From: Mesorhizobium mediterraneum
GTDB taxonomy: Bacteria; Pseudomonadota; Alphaproteobacteria; Rhizobiales; Rhizobiaceae
Length of the DNA: 64,000 nucleotides
NCBI RefSeq assembly: GCF_002284565.1
Contig: NZ_NPKI01000017.1
Location: 62,001 to 126,000, forward strand
Direction: 5' to 3'
Each line of letters starts with the position of its first letter. Position 1 is the stretch's first letter. Under the pieces are notes generated by a model. It had not been told where the DNA came from and made no database searches. It saw nothing but the letters and a program-made list of their open reading frames with translations. This document shows positions 8,843 to 16,948 of the stretch, in pieces. Position numbers and translations under genes: made by a program.

Positions 8843-9822
8843 TTTCAGAGTTCAGCATGGGCACGCTGGTGCTCGATGCTCGCATGGAGGTCGATCGCAT
8901 CGTTCAAATCCTGCGCGAGCAGGTTTTTGGCACACTGCGACGTCGTGGCGTGGTTGTCGGCCTGTCCGGGGGTATCGACAGCTCCGTTGTCGCATCGTTA
9001 TGCGCACGCGCGTTCGGGAAAGACAAAGTCTTGGGGATATTCATGCCGGAGCGCCATTCCTCCGGCGATTCGCTAAGGCTTGGCCGCAGCGTCGCAGCCC
9101 AGCTCGGCATCGATACGATCCTGGAAGACATAGCACCGGCCCTTGAGGCCGTCGGCGCCTATCGTCGACAGATCGAAGCGATCCAGACCGTCGTTCCCCA
9201 ATATGGCGACGGCTGGAAATGCAAGCTGGTGCTCGCGTCGGTTCTCGAGAGCAACGGTCTCAACATCACGCGCCTCACGGTTCAGGACCCCGAGGGCAAG
9301 ACAGATACGGTGCGTCTGTCGCCGGCAGCCTATCTGCAGATCGTCGCTGCAACCAACTACAAGCAGCGCCTGCGCAAAATGACCGAGTACTACCATGCGG
9401 ACCGCCTCAACTATGCTGTGGCAGGTACGCCAAACCGCCTGGAGCATGACCAGGGCTTTTTCGTCAAGCAGGGCGACGGGAATGCCGATCTGATGCCGAT
9501 CGTCCATCTTTACAAGACCCAGGTCTACCAGCTGGCTGAATACCTTGGGGTGGATGAAGAGGTCCGGCGGCGGCCGCCGACCACGGACACTTTCTCCATG
9601 GCCCAGAGTCAGGAGGAATTCTATTTCGCCCTGCCTTATCATCTGATGGATCTGTGCCTCTACGGCTTGAGCCACGGAATTTCTGCCGACGAGGTCGCGG
9701 CAGCTGCCGGCCTCACCGCGGCCCAGGTTCAGAAAGTCTTCAAGGACATCGACAGCAAACGGCGTGCCGCACGCTATCTTCATGCACGGCCCTTGCTGTC
9801 CGCTGCAGTGGGCGAGGACTAA
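8839..9822 (+). CDS. nadE: NH3-dependent NAD+ synthetase homologue in biosynthetic operon
   Basis: An adenine-alpha-hydrolase-fold amide synthetase of the NAD synthetase family, which adenylates a carboxylate and attacks it with ammonia. The PP-loop is SGGIDSS; the family's end region is also recognisable (GTPNRLEHDQGFFVKQGDG, then LYKTQVYQL). There is no glutaminase domain, so it needs free ammonia or a partner amidotransferase. GTG 8839 overlaps the previous stop by four bases and gives 327 residues; ATG 8857 is an alternative. The gene sits between an A-T-TE synthetase and an AsnB-type enzyme, so it may amidate a pathway intermediate rather than make NAD, but this is inference. The central stretch differs from housekeeping NadE by a longer insertion (about residues 115-185). 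Confidence 0.82.
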   Translation: MISEFSMGTLVLDARMEVDRIVQILREQVFGTLRRRGVVVGLSGGIDSSVVASLCARAFGKDKVLGIFMPERHSSGDSLRLGRSVAAQLGIDTILEDIAPALEAVGAYRRQIEAIQTVVPQYGDGWKCKLVLASVLESNGLNITRLTVQDPEGKTDTVRLSPAAYLQIVAATNYKQRLRKMTEYYHADRLNYAVAGTPNRLEHDQGFFVKQGDGNADLMPIVHLYKTQVYQLAEYLGVDEEVRRRPPTTDTFSMAQSQEEFYFALPYHLMDLCLYGLSHGISADEVAAAAGLTAAQVQKVFKDIDSKRRAARYLHARPLLSAAVGED

Positions 9823-9825
9823 CCG

Positions 9826-11847
9826 ATGTGCGGTATCGCCGGAATCGTGTCGCTGAGCGGCGCCGCGGCGCCCCCTTCGCGCGAAGCGCTGATGCGCATG
9901 GTGGGCGCGCTCTCGCATCGCGGTCCGGACGAACGCGGCCTTTACCGGGACAAACGCGCGGGTTTGGCGCATGCTCGTCTGTCTGTCGTCGATCTTTCGA
10001 ACGGCCAGCAGCCGCTCGCCGACACGGGCGACACGATTTGGATCATCTTCAACGGCGAGATCTTCAACTACCTCGAGCTGCGTGAAAAGCTGATCGCCCT
10101 CGGCCACCGCTTCCGCACCCATAGCGACACGGAGGTCATCGTCCATGCCTATCGCGCGTGGGGCGAGGCCGCCTTCGCGCGGATGAATGGGCAATGGGCG
10201 GTCGCAATCTGGGACTCCGTGGCAGGTCGTCTCGTGTTGTCGCGCGATCGGTTTGGCATCTGCCCCTTGCATTTCTGCGAGCATGGGGGCCGCGTTTACT
10301 TTGCCAGCGAAGTGAAAGCCATTTTCGCGGCCGACGTTGATATACCCCGTGCCTTCGATCCAGCCGGCATCGACCAGACTTTCACACTCTGGACAGTCGT
10401 GCCGCCGCAAGGCGTATTTCAGGGGATCAGCGAACTCACCCCGGGACATGTCCGCATTTACGACAGGGACACCGTTCGCGAGCGGGCTTTCTGGAAGCCT
10501 TGCTACCCCGAAATTTCCGATCCTCGCCGTGACGAATTCACCGGCTCACTCAACGACGCGGTGGACGAGGTGCGCGGCGCCCTTGAGGCGGCGACGGCGC
10601 TCAGGATCGTGCAGGCCGACGTGCCGGTCGGCTGCTATCTGTCGGGCGGGCTCGACAGCTCGCTGGTCGCCGCGCTGGGAAGGCGCTACGCCGGCGAACG
10701 GTTCCAGACCTTCTCCCTGCGTTTTGCCGACGCCGAGTATGACGAGACCCGCTTCCAGCGCCTGGTCGCCGGCGCGACCGGGAGCGAGCACCATGAGGTG
10801 GTAGTTTCGCGCAGCGACATCGCTGAGGTCTTTCCTGAGGTGATCTACCACACCGAGCGTCCAATCCTGAGGACCGCGCCTGCGCCGCTGTTCCTGCTCT
10901 CGAGGCTGGTGCGCGAACACGGCATCAAGGTCGTGCTGACCGGCGAAGGAGCGGACGAAATGTTCGCTGGCTATGACCTGTTCCGCGAAGGCAAGGTCCG
11001 CCGTTTCTGGGGACGCCAGCCCGCATCGATGCGACGCTCACGGCTGCTGGAGCGCCTGTATCCCTATCTCAGCCGCTCGCCGGTGCATCAGCAAGCAATG
11101 GCGCGCCAGTTCTTCGGGCGCGATATCCAGGCCTATGACACGCCGGGCTTTGCGCATGACACACGCTGGCGCACCACCAGCGCCATCAAGAGATTGTTCT
11201 CCGCCGACATGCGCGCAGAGTCCGAGCGCCGCAGTTGCGTGCCCGAGCTGATCGCCCGCCTGCCCGCGGAGTTTTCGCGATGGGGCTCTCTCGCGCAGGA
11301 CCAGTATATCGAGATCCAGACGCTGATGTCGGGATACCTGCTTTCCTCGCAAGGGGACAGGATGCTCATGGCCCACTCCGTCGAGGGGCGCTTCCCGTTC
11401 CTGGACGATGAACTTGTGACGCTGGCGAATTCGCTTCCGGCGGCCTACAAGCTGCGCATCCTCGACGAAAAGCACGTGTTGAAGCGGGTGGCGGAACCGA
11501 TCGTGCCGCCGGAAATCGTGGCCCGCAAGAAGCAGCCTTACCGGGCGCCCAATGCGCTTTGCTTCGTCGCCGATGATGCTCCGGCCTATGTCCGCGAAGC
11601 GCTTTCGGAGACGGCGCTGCGCGAGGCGAACGTTTTCGATCCGAAGTCGGTCACGCGGCTGCTGGACAAGTGTCGAGCCAGGGCGGGCGACGGCGATCTC
11701 TCCAACTCCGACAACATGGCGCTGGTCGGCGTGCTGTCGACCCAGCTCCTTCACCAGCAGTTTGTCGTAAGCCGTCCCGGTGGAGCTCGCAGGGTCGACC
11801 TCACCGTCGACGTTGACCGCGAGCATCGCGAAGAGGTGCTGGCATGA
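9826..11847 (+). CDS. asnB: Asparagine synthase (glutamine-hydrolysing) family amidotransferase
   Basis: A 673-residue class II glutamine amidotransferase fused to an ATP-pyrophosphatase synthetase domain. It begins MCGIAGIVSL, with Cys2 the glutaminase nucleophile after Met removal, followed by FNGEIFNY and SDTEVI in the glutamine pocket. The synthetase domain has LSGGLDSSLVAAL and TGEGADEMFAGYD. It starts three bases after the nadE-like stop and overlaps the next gene by ATGA. Enzymes of this family make asparagine or transfer ammonia to other activated carboxylates in capsule and metabolite clusters. The operon position favours a dedicated biosynthetic role. The RMNGQWAVAIWD segment and the length are normal for the family. 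Confidence 0.88.
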   Translation: MCGIAGIVSLSGAAAPPSREALMRMVGALSHRGPDERGLYRDKRAGLAHARLSVVDLSNGQQPLADTGDTIWIIFNGEIFNYLELREKLIALGHRFRTHSDTEVIVHAYRAWGEAAFARMNGQWAVAIWDSVAGRLVLSRDRFGICPLHFCEHGGRVYFASEVKAIFAADVDIPRAFDPAGIDQTFTLWTVVPPQGVFQGISELTPGHVRIYDRDTVRERAFWKPCYPEISDPRRDEFTGSLNDAVDEVRGALEAATALRIVQADVPVGCYLSGGLDSSLVAALGRRYAGERFQTFSLRFADAEYDETRFQRLVAGATGSEHHEVVVSRSDIAEVFPEVIYHTERPILRTAPAPLFLLSRLVREHGIKVVLTGEGADEMFAGYDLFREGKVRRFWGRQPASMRRSRLLERLYPYLSRSPVHQQAMARQFFGRDIQAYDTPGFAHDTRWRTTSAIKRLFSADMRAESERRSCVPELIARLPAEFSRWGSLAQDQYIEIQTLMSGYLLSSQGDRMLMAHSVEGRFPFLDDELVTLANSLPAAYKLRILDEKHVLKRVAEPIVPPEIVARKKQPYRAPNALCFVADDAPAYVREALSETALREANVFDPKSVTRLLDKCRARAGDGDLSNSDNMALVGVLSTQLLHQQFVVSRPGGARRVDLTVDVDREHREEVLA

Positions 11848-13400
11848 TGCATGGCGCCGTACCTTTGCTGCATGACTACCTCACCCACGCCGCCAGCCGG
11901 GTCGGTGAGAAGGTGGCGCTGGTGTGCGGCGGACAACGTGTCACCTATGGCGATCTCGAAGCGCGCTCCAACGCGATTGCCCAACATCTGGCCGCGGCTG
12001 GGGTCGCACGTGGCGATCGCGTGATGATCTTCGCCGACAACACCGTCGAGACAGTCATCGCCTTTTGGGCGGTGCTCAAGGCGAATGCCGTTGTGTGCAT
12101 CGTCAACCCGCTCACCAAAAGCGACAAGCTTGATTATCTGCTCAACGATTGCCGACCGACGGCACTGATAACGGACAGGCACCTGCACTCGATCTTCAGC
12201 GAACCGGCACGCAACTGCCCGTCATTGCGCCGGGTGATCGTCTCCGGGCCGATCGTCGACGTCGAGTTGACAGGATTGCCGCACGCCGTGCGCTGGGACG
12301 CTGCGGTCGCCGCCGGCGGCAGCGCACCGCCGGCGCGCCGCTGCATCGATATAGATCTCGCTGCCATCATCTACACGTCCGGGTCGACAGGTGAACCCAA
12401 GGGCGTGATGCTGACGCACAGGAACATGACAGCCGCATGCACTTCGATCGCTTCATACCTGGAGCTGTGCGAGGACGAGGTGATCCTCAACGTCCTGCCT
12501 CTCGCCTTCGATTACGGCCTGTACCAGATGATCATGGCGTTTCGCACCGGCGCCAGGTTGGTGCTTGAACGCTCGTTCGCTTTCCCGGCGCAGATCCTCG
12601 GGTTGATCAAGGAAGAGAGGGTGACAGGTTTTCCCGGCGTGCCGACCATCTTCGCCGCGCTCTCGGACCTCAGGTCACTAAAAGATCATGATTTTTCGAG
12701 CATTCGCTACGTAACGAACACTGCGGCCGCCCTGCCGCTCAAGCACATTCTCATGCTGCAGGACCTGTTTCCGGATGCGCGCATCTATTCGATGTATGGC
12801 CTCACCGAATGCAAGCGCTGCACCTATCTGCCGCCGGAAGACCTTGAGCGAAAGCCATTGAGCGTCGGGGTCGCCATCCCGAACACGGAAATGTGGATTG
12901 TCGACGAGCATGACAGGCCGGTCGGCCCTGATGTCGTTGGCCAACTCGTCATCCGCGGAGCGACGGTGATGAAGGGCTATTGGGGCAAGCCGGAAGCCAC
13001 GGCCAGAAAACTCAAACCCGGCCCGTTGCCGGGCGAGCAGGTCTTGTACACCGGCGACTACTGCCGGATGGACGCGGAGGGATACCTCTACTTCATCGGT
13101 CGCGGCGACGAGATCATAAAATCGCGAGGAGAGAAAGTGGCGCCGAAGGAGGTGGAAAACGCGCTGTTGGATATTGCCGGTGTACGGGAAGCCGCGGTCA
13201 TCGGCGTTCCGGACGAGCTTCTCGGGCAAGCGGTCAAAGCGTTTGTCGTGATGGAGCAAGGAAGATTCATCGACGAAAGGCAGTTGCAGAAAGAATGTCA
13301 GAGACGGTTGGAGAACTTCATGGTTCCGAAGTCCATCGTGATCGTACCCAGCCTACCGATGACAGACACGGGCAAACTCAAAAAAACGGCCCTGTCATGA
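11844..13400 (+). CDS. AMP-dependent acyl-CoA/acyl-carrier ligase
   Basis: ANL-superfamily enzyme that activates a carboxylic acid as acyl-AMP and passes it to CoA or a carrier protein. The 518-residue product has YTSGSTGEPKG (177-187), MYGLTECKRCTYLPPE, TGDYCRMDAEGYLYFIGR and the hinge/lysine region EIIKSRGEKVAPKEVE, ending MTDTGKLKKTAL with the catalytic Lys. It resembles the stand-alone ligases paired with AsnB and small carrier proteins in polysaccharide/exosortase and metabolite clusters. The start ATG overlaps the asnB stop (ATGA), and the carrier protein gene lies directly downstream, so its likely acceptor is that carrier. The acid it activates is unknown. Confidence 0.87.
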   Translation: MMHGAVPLLHDYLTHAASRVGEKVALVCGGQRVTYGDLEARSNAIAQHLAAAGVARGDRVMIFADNTVETVIAFWAVLKANAVVCIVNPLTKSDKLDYLLNDCRPTALITDRHLHSIFSEPARNCPSLRRVIVSGPIVDVELTGLPHAVRWDAAVAAGGSAPPARRCIDIDLAAIIYTSGSTGEPKGVMLTHRNMTAACTSIASYLELCEDEVILNVLPLAFDYGLYQMIMAFRTGARLVLERSFAFPAQILGLIKEERVTGFPGVPTIFAALSDLRSLKDHDFSSIRYVTNTAAALPLKHILMLQDLFPDARIYSMYGLTECKRCTYLPPEDLERKPLSVGVAIPNTEMWIVDEHDRPVGPDVVGQLVIRGATVMKGYWGKPEATARKLKPGPLPGEQVLYTGDYCRMDAEGYLYFIGRGDEIIKSRGEKVAPKEVENALLDIAGVREAAVIGVPDELLGQAVKAFVVMEQGRFIDERQLQKECQRRLENFMVPKSIVIVPSLPMTDTGKLKKTALS

Positions 13401-13456
13401 GGCGGTTTCTGGATGAAATTGATCAGCATTCATCATTTGTATCGGAGGAGAATTCA

Positions 13457-13723
13457 ATGTTGTCTACCAAGGATAGGGCCGAAACCTGCAGGGATCAGAT
13501 TCGCGCTTTCCTGGCGTCGAATTTCTACATTGCCGACGCGGATGCTCTGGAGAGCGACACGTCCCTTCTCGATCAAGGCATCGTCGACTCGACAGGGGTG
13601 CTCGAGGTTATCGGCTTTATCGAGGAGACCTTCGGCATCACCGTCGAAGACAGCGAACTCCTGCCGGAGAACCTCGATTCCATTCAAGGAATTGCACAGT
13701 ACGTTCTCCGCAAGAAAAACTGA
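13457..13723 (+). CDS. Acyl/peptidyl carrier protein
   Basis: A small acidic carrier protein of 88 residues that holds intermediates on a phosphopantetheine arm. The attachment site is Ser45 in LLDQGIVDSTGVLEVIGFIE; helices before and after, and the FGITVED turn, fit the four-helix fold. The start at 13457 is chosen because GGAGGAG lies six bases upstream; an in-frame ATG at 13397 would overlap the ligase stop but add about 20 non-family residues. It is last in the operon and the probable acceptor of the upstream ligase. Confidence 0.88.
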   Translation: MLSTKDRAETCRDQIRAFLASNFYIADADALESDTSLLDQGIVDSTGVLEVIGFIEETFGITVEDSELLPENLDSIQGIAQYVLRKKN

Positions 13724-13793
13724 TTGCCGACATCTTGCGCTGTTCCACGCTCCGCCGACAGCGCAACCGAGCCTGCCGCAGTTGCGGCATGGC

Positions 13794-14486
13794 TCACGCT
13801 TGCGGCGTGGTATGTCCCACAACCACCCTGCCCTCGCCGGCTTCGTTCGTGACCGCACGGATGGTTTCGTAGGCCTTGGAACGCTCCAGCAGGCTCATGA
13901 CCTGCCGGTCCTGGCCGAGCCCTACCTCGAAGAGCAGGATGCCTCCGCGCCGCAAGTAACGCGGCGCGTCCTTGATCACGCGCATATGGATGCTCAGGCC
14001 ATAGGGGCCGGCGGCAAACGCCTCACGCGGCTCGAGCTCGGTCAGATGCGCGCGGTCGCCCTCGAGCCGCTTTTCCGAAATGTAAGGCGGGTTGCAGACG
14101 ATCATGTCGATCGTGCCGTCAAGCTCCAAGCCTGAGAAGGCACTGAACAAGTCGCCCTGAAGCACCGACACGCGATCCGCCATGTTGTGATGAGCAACGT
14201 TGCGGCGCGCGACGTCGACGCATCCATCGGTGAGATCGCTCGCCCAGACACGCACGGTGGGGGCGTAGTGCGCGATGGCGCACGCCAGATTGCCGGCACC
14301 GCAGCACATGTCGATAACGCGCGGCTCCGGCAGGTTCATTTGACTGAGAACGTCGAGAGCGGTCGTGCCGAGCAACTCCGTCTCCGGTCGGGGAACGAGC
14401 GCACCGGGCGCGATGAGCAACTCCAGCCCCATGAAGTTGGTACGGCCTTTGCTGTAGGCATCGGCGACACTGATCTCCTCGCTCAC
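13794..14486 (-). CDS. HemK/PrmC-type NPPY methyltransferase lacking the N-terminal domain
   Basis: SAM-dependent methyltransferase related to the release-factor glutamine N5-methyltransferase. The 230-residue product shows ALVPRPETELL, VIDMCCGAGNLACAIA (SAM loop), VWASDLTDGCVDVA and the amide-binding motif VCNPPYISE. PrmC proteins are near 280-290 residues with an N-terminal helical release-factor-binding domain; here only about 30 residues precede the RPETE motif, so that domain is absent. It is convergent with the carrier protein gene, 70 bases away. The NPPY motif acts on planar amide or amine nitrogens, which fits methylation of an amide made by the adjoining operon, but nothing here proves it. 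Confidence 0.83.
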   Translation of the reverse strand: MSEEISVADAYSKGRTNFMGLELLIAPGALVPRPETELLGTTALDVLSQMNLPEPRVIDMCCGAGNLACAIAHYAPTVRVWASDLTDGCVDVARRNVAHHNMADRVSVLQGDLFSAFSGLELDGTIDMIVCNPPYISEKRLEGDRAHLTELEPREAFAAGPYGLSIHMRVIKDAPRYLRRGGILLFEVGLGQDRQVMSLLERSKAYETIRAVTNEAGEGRVVVGHTTPQA

Positions 14487-14916
14487 GACAGACCCGCCTT
14501 CCTGACTTTGCCGGCGCCAGTGTCCGACAATTGCGCACCAGTTAAGTGTATCTCAAATTCATTAAATTTTCGATGGGCGAATCGAAAAACACTCATCGCC
14601 ATGGGCTTTGAAGACATGATGTAACAAAGGGTGATCACGGGCTTCTCATCTGTCGCTTGGTTGGGAATATTGTCTCATCATTGGGAATATCCGGTTTCTC
14701 ACCCCAGTTATCCCCAGCCTTGCAGAGCCAATTCCCGAATTCTCGGTCCAGCGTCACGATTTTGCTACATTTTAATCAAAAGGCACATACGTAAGCAAAA
14801 CGTAATGTTTCAGTAGCTAACGGAAAGCAGCCGCTTCCCGCAAGGCAAGAGGGTTTACCCATCATCGACAGGACCAACACGTTCGCGCGGCAATTTCGCA
14901 CGAAAGATCGCAGATC
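14487..14916. promoter_or_regulatory. AT-rich intergenic region upstream of the type I secretion genes, with direct repeats
   Basis: No convincing gene. The stretch is markedly richer in A and T than its neighbours. It holds the direct repeat TTGGGAATAT at 14661-14670 and 14681-14690, spaced 20 bases (two helical turns) start to start, as expected for a dimeric regulator. It very likely carries the promoter of the secretion operon and the methyltransferase promoter. Confidence 0.45.
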
Positions 14917-16659
14917 ATGAAGCCAACGCAAGGGCGCTCGCCCGATCTACGTTCCGCCATGTTCGGCTCAATGCACGGATTGATCGGCGTCGGGGTTTTC
15001 TCGGCGGTGATAAACATTCTCGCCTTGACCGGCTCCGTCTACATGCTCCAGATCTACGATCGCGTGCTGCCTTCGCAGAGCATTCCCACTCTCGTCGGAT
15101 TTACGATCGGGATGCTGGGCCTCTACGCGGTCTATGGACTCCTCGATTTCGTCAGGCTTCGCCTGTTGGTCCGCATCGGCAGCCGCCTGCACAGAGATCT
15201 GCAGCAAAAGGCGTTCGCTGCCTCGCTTTCCCTGCCGCTTACTGCCGGGCAGGATGCGAACCGTGTGCAGCCACTTCGTGATCTGGACCAGTTGCGCGGC
15301 TTTCTTTCCGGGCTGGGACCGACAGTCGTCTTCGACGCTCCCTGGATACCGTTTTATATGGTGGTCATCTATCTACTGCACCCTTCGCTTGGTGTGTTGG
15401 CAACCCTCGGCGCGGCTGCTGTCGTGCTTTTGACGGTCGTCGCGGAAGTCGTTGCCCGCAAACCCGCCGCGCGAGCGTCTGAAACGCTCGTGGCACAGCG
15501 GCTTCTTGCCGATTCCGGCCGCCGCAACGCGGAGGTTGTTCAGGCGATGGGCCTTTCAGCCCAGCTTGGTCGGCGCTGGAATGAGATCAGCCATCTTTAC
15601 CTCAAGAACCAGGAACAGCTCTCCGATGTCGTCGGCGCAGCGAGTTCATTGTCGAAAACACTCCGCATGGCCCTGCAATCGTCCGTGCTGGGGCTTGGTG
15701 CCTACCTTGTGATCGGCGGCGAGGCTTCGCCCGGCGTTATCATCGCGTCGTCCATATTGCTGGGCCGCTCATTGGCGCCGGTCGATGTGGCGATCGCAAA
15801 CTGGAGAGGGTTTCTGGCCACCCGCCGAAGCTATTCCGACCTGGCGGCAGCACTGGATGCTTTCGGCAGCCAGAAAGACCCTATGGAACTGCCGCGCCCA
15901 CAGACACAGCTTGCGGTCGAGGAACTGACGGTCGCGCCACCAAGTCTGCAGAGACCAACGCTCGTCAATGTAAGCTTTCGCTTGTCGAGGGGCGCGGGGT
16001 TGGCGATCGTCGGCCCGAGTGGTTCTGGCAAGACGACGCTCGTGCGTGCTTTGGTCGGGGCATGGAAGCCGCTCCGCGGAACGGTAAGGTTGGACGGCGC
16101 CGCGCTCGATCAATGGAATTCGGAGTTGCTCGGCACTCATATCGGCTACCTGCCGCAGGACGTTGAGCTGTTCGACGGAACGATCGCAGACAACATTTCA
16201 AGATTCGGCGGCAAGGCAGACGCAAAAGGCGTGCTGGCAGCCGCCAAGGCTGCGGGCGTGGACAAGATGATCATGCGACTGCCGGAAGGTTTCCAAACGC
16301 GCATCGGTGAAGGCGGAGCGGCCCTGTCAGCTGGGCAGAGGCAGCTCGTCGGGCTCGCCAGAGCGCTTTATGGTGATCCATTCCTTGTCGTCCTCGACGA
16401 GCCAAATTCCAACCTGGATGCCGACGGCGATGTTGCCCTGGCCGGGGCAATCCTGGCGGTGCGCGAACGCGGTGGCATCGCAATCGTTGTGGCGCATCGT
16501 CCGTCGGCTCTCGTCAACATCGATCAGGTACTCGTCTTGTCGAATGGCATGCTCCATTCATTTGGCTCGCGCGAAGACGTTCTGGCAAATGTCATCCGGC
16601 CCTTCCCGCGGCCAAATACTGTCGTCCCGCTGCAGCAAGGTGCAAGCGGCCATGCGTGA
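14917..16659 (+). CDS. prsD: Type I secretion system permease/ATPase (PrsD-like)
   Basis: Inner-membrane ABC exporter half that powers one-step secretion of RTX-type proteins. The 580-residue product has an N-terminal transmembrane domain (helices within residues 20-280, starting GVGVFSAVINILALTGSVYM) and a C-terminal ATPase with Walker A GPSGSGKTT at 366, signature LSAGQRQLVGLARAL and Walker B FLVVLDEPNSNLDADGD. Length and layout match the PrtD/PrsD/HlyB branch without a C39 peptidase domain. The adaptor gene follows directly. In Rhizobium leguminosarum PrsDE exports glycanases and Rap adhesins from within the exopolysaccharide locus, and the setting here is the same. Confidence 0.92.
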   Translation: MKPTQGRSPDLRSAMFGSMHGLIGVGVFSAVINILALTGSVYMLQIYDRVLPSQSIPTLVGFTIGMLGLYAVYGLLDFVRLRLLVRIGSRLHRDLQQKAFAASLSLPLTAGQDANRVQPLRDLDQLRGFLSGLGPTVVFDAPWIPFYMVVIYLLHPSLGVLATLGAAAVVLLTVVAEVVARKPAARASETLVAQRLLADSGRRNAEVVQAMGLSAQLGRRWNEISHLYLKNQEQLSDVVGAASSLSKTLRMALQSSVLGLGAYLVIGGEASPGVIIASSILLGRSLAPVDVAIANWRGFLATRRSYSDLAAALDAFGSQKDPMELPRPQTQLAVEELTVAPPSLQRPTLVNVSFRLSRGAGLAIVGPSGSGKTTLVRALVGAWKPLRGTVRLDGAALDQWNSELLGTHIGYLPQDVELFDGTIADNISRFGGKADAKGVLAAAKAAGVDKMIMRLPEGFQTRIGEGGAALSAGQRQLVGLARALYGDPFLVVLDEPNSNLDADGDVALAGAILAVRERGGIAIVVAHRPSALVNIDQVLVLSNGMLHSFGSREDVLANVIRPFPRPNTVVPLQQGASGHA

Positions 16660-16948
16660 GGTATTAGTGCCTAACATGACCACGTCGTCATATGCTGCGG
16701 TCGGTGGCGAAAGCCCATCGGTTGGGGCAAAGCCAGAGCCGAATGGCATCCGGACCAATCTGCTCTTGGGTCTGGCCGCATATTGTCGTTCCGCCGTGGA
16801 AAGGTGCAGGCAGGCATATGTGAGATATTGCTCTACCGGGACCGTGTCATCATATGCCGCGGTCGGTAGCGAAAGCGAACTGATCCCGACGAATCCAACC
16901 GAAGAGCCGGATGGCATCAGGGCCAACCTGCTACTGGGCCTGGCGACC
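16617..16948 (+). repeat. Diverged tandem duplication across the prsD/prsE junction
   Basis: Copy 1 (16617-16780) and copy 2 (16781-16948) align along their whole length with only a 2-base deletion and a 6-base insertion. Copy 1 contains the last prsD codons, its TGA and the first adaptor codons (ATGACC...TCATATGC, then GGCATCCGG...GGTCTGGCC). Copy 2 repeats the same order in decayed form: the prsD tail relic is now read through in the adaptor frame, and the position of the adaptor ATG (16676) is GGG in copy 2. The duplication thus lengthened the adaptor N-terminus in frame. Confidence 0.85.

Noticed and set aside
9073-10449. Minus-strand frame crossing the nadE-like and asnB genes
   Set aside because: It spans two genes with clear plus-strand motifs and has no recognisable domain.
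16307-16675. Upstream extension of the adaptor reading frame
   Set aside because: It lies within prsD, which has strong ATPase motifs in its own frame.
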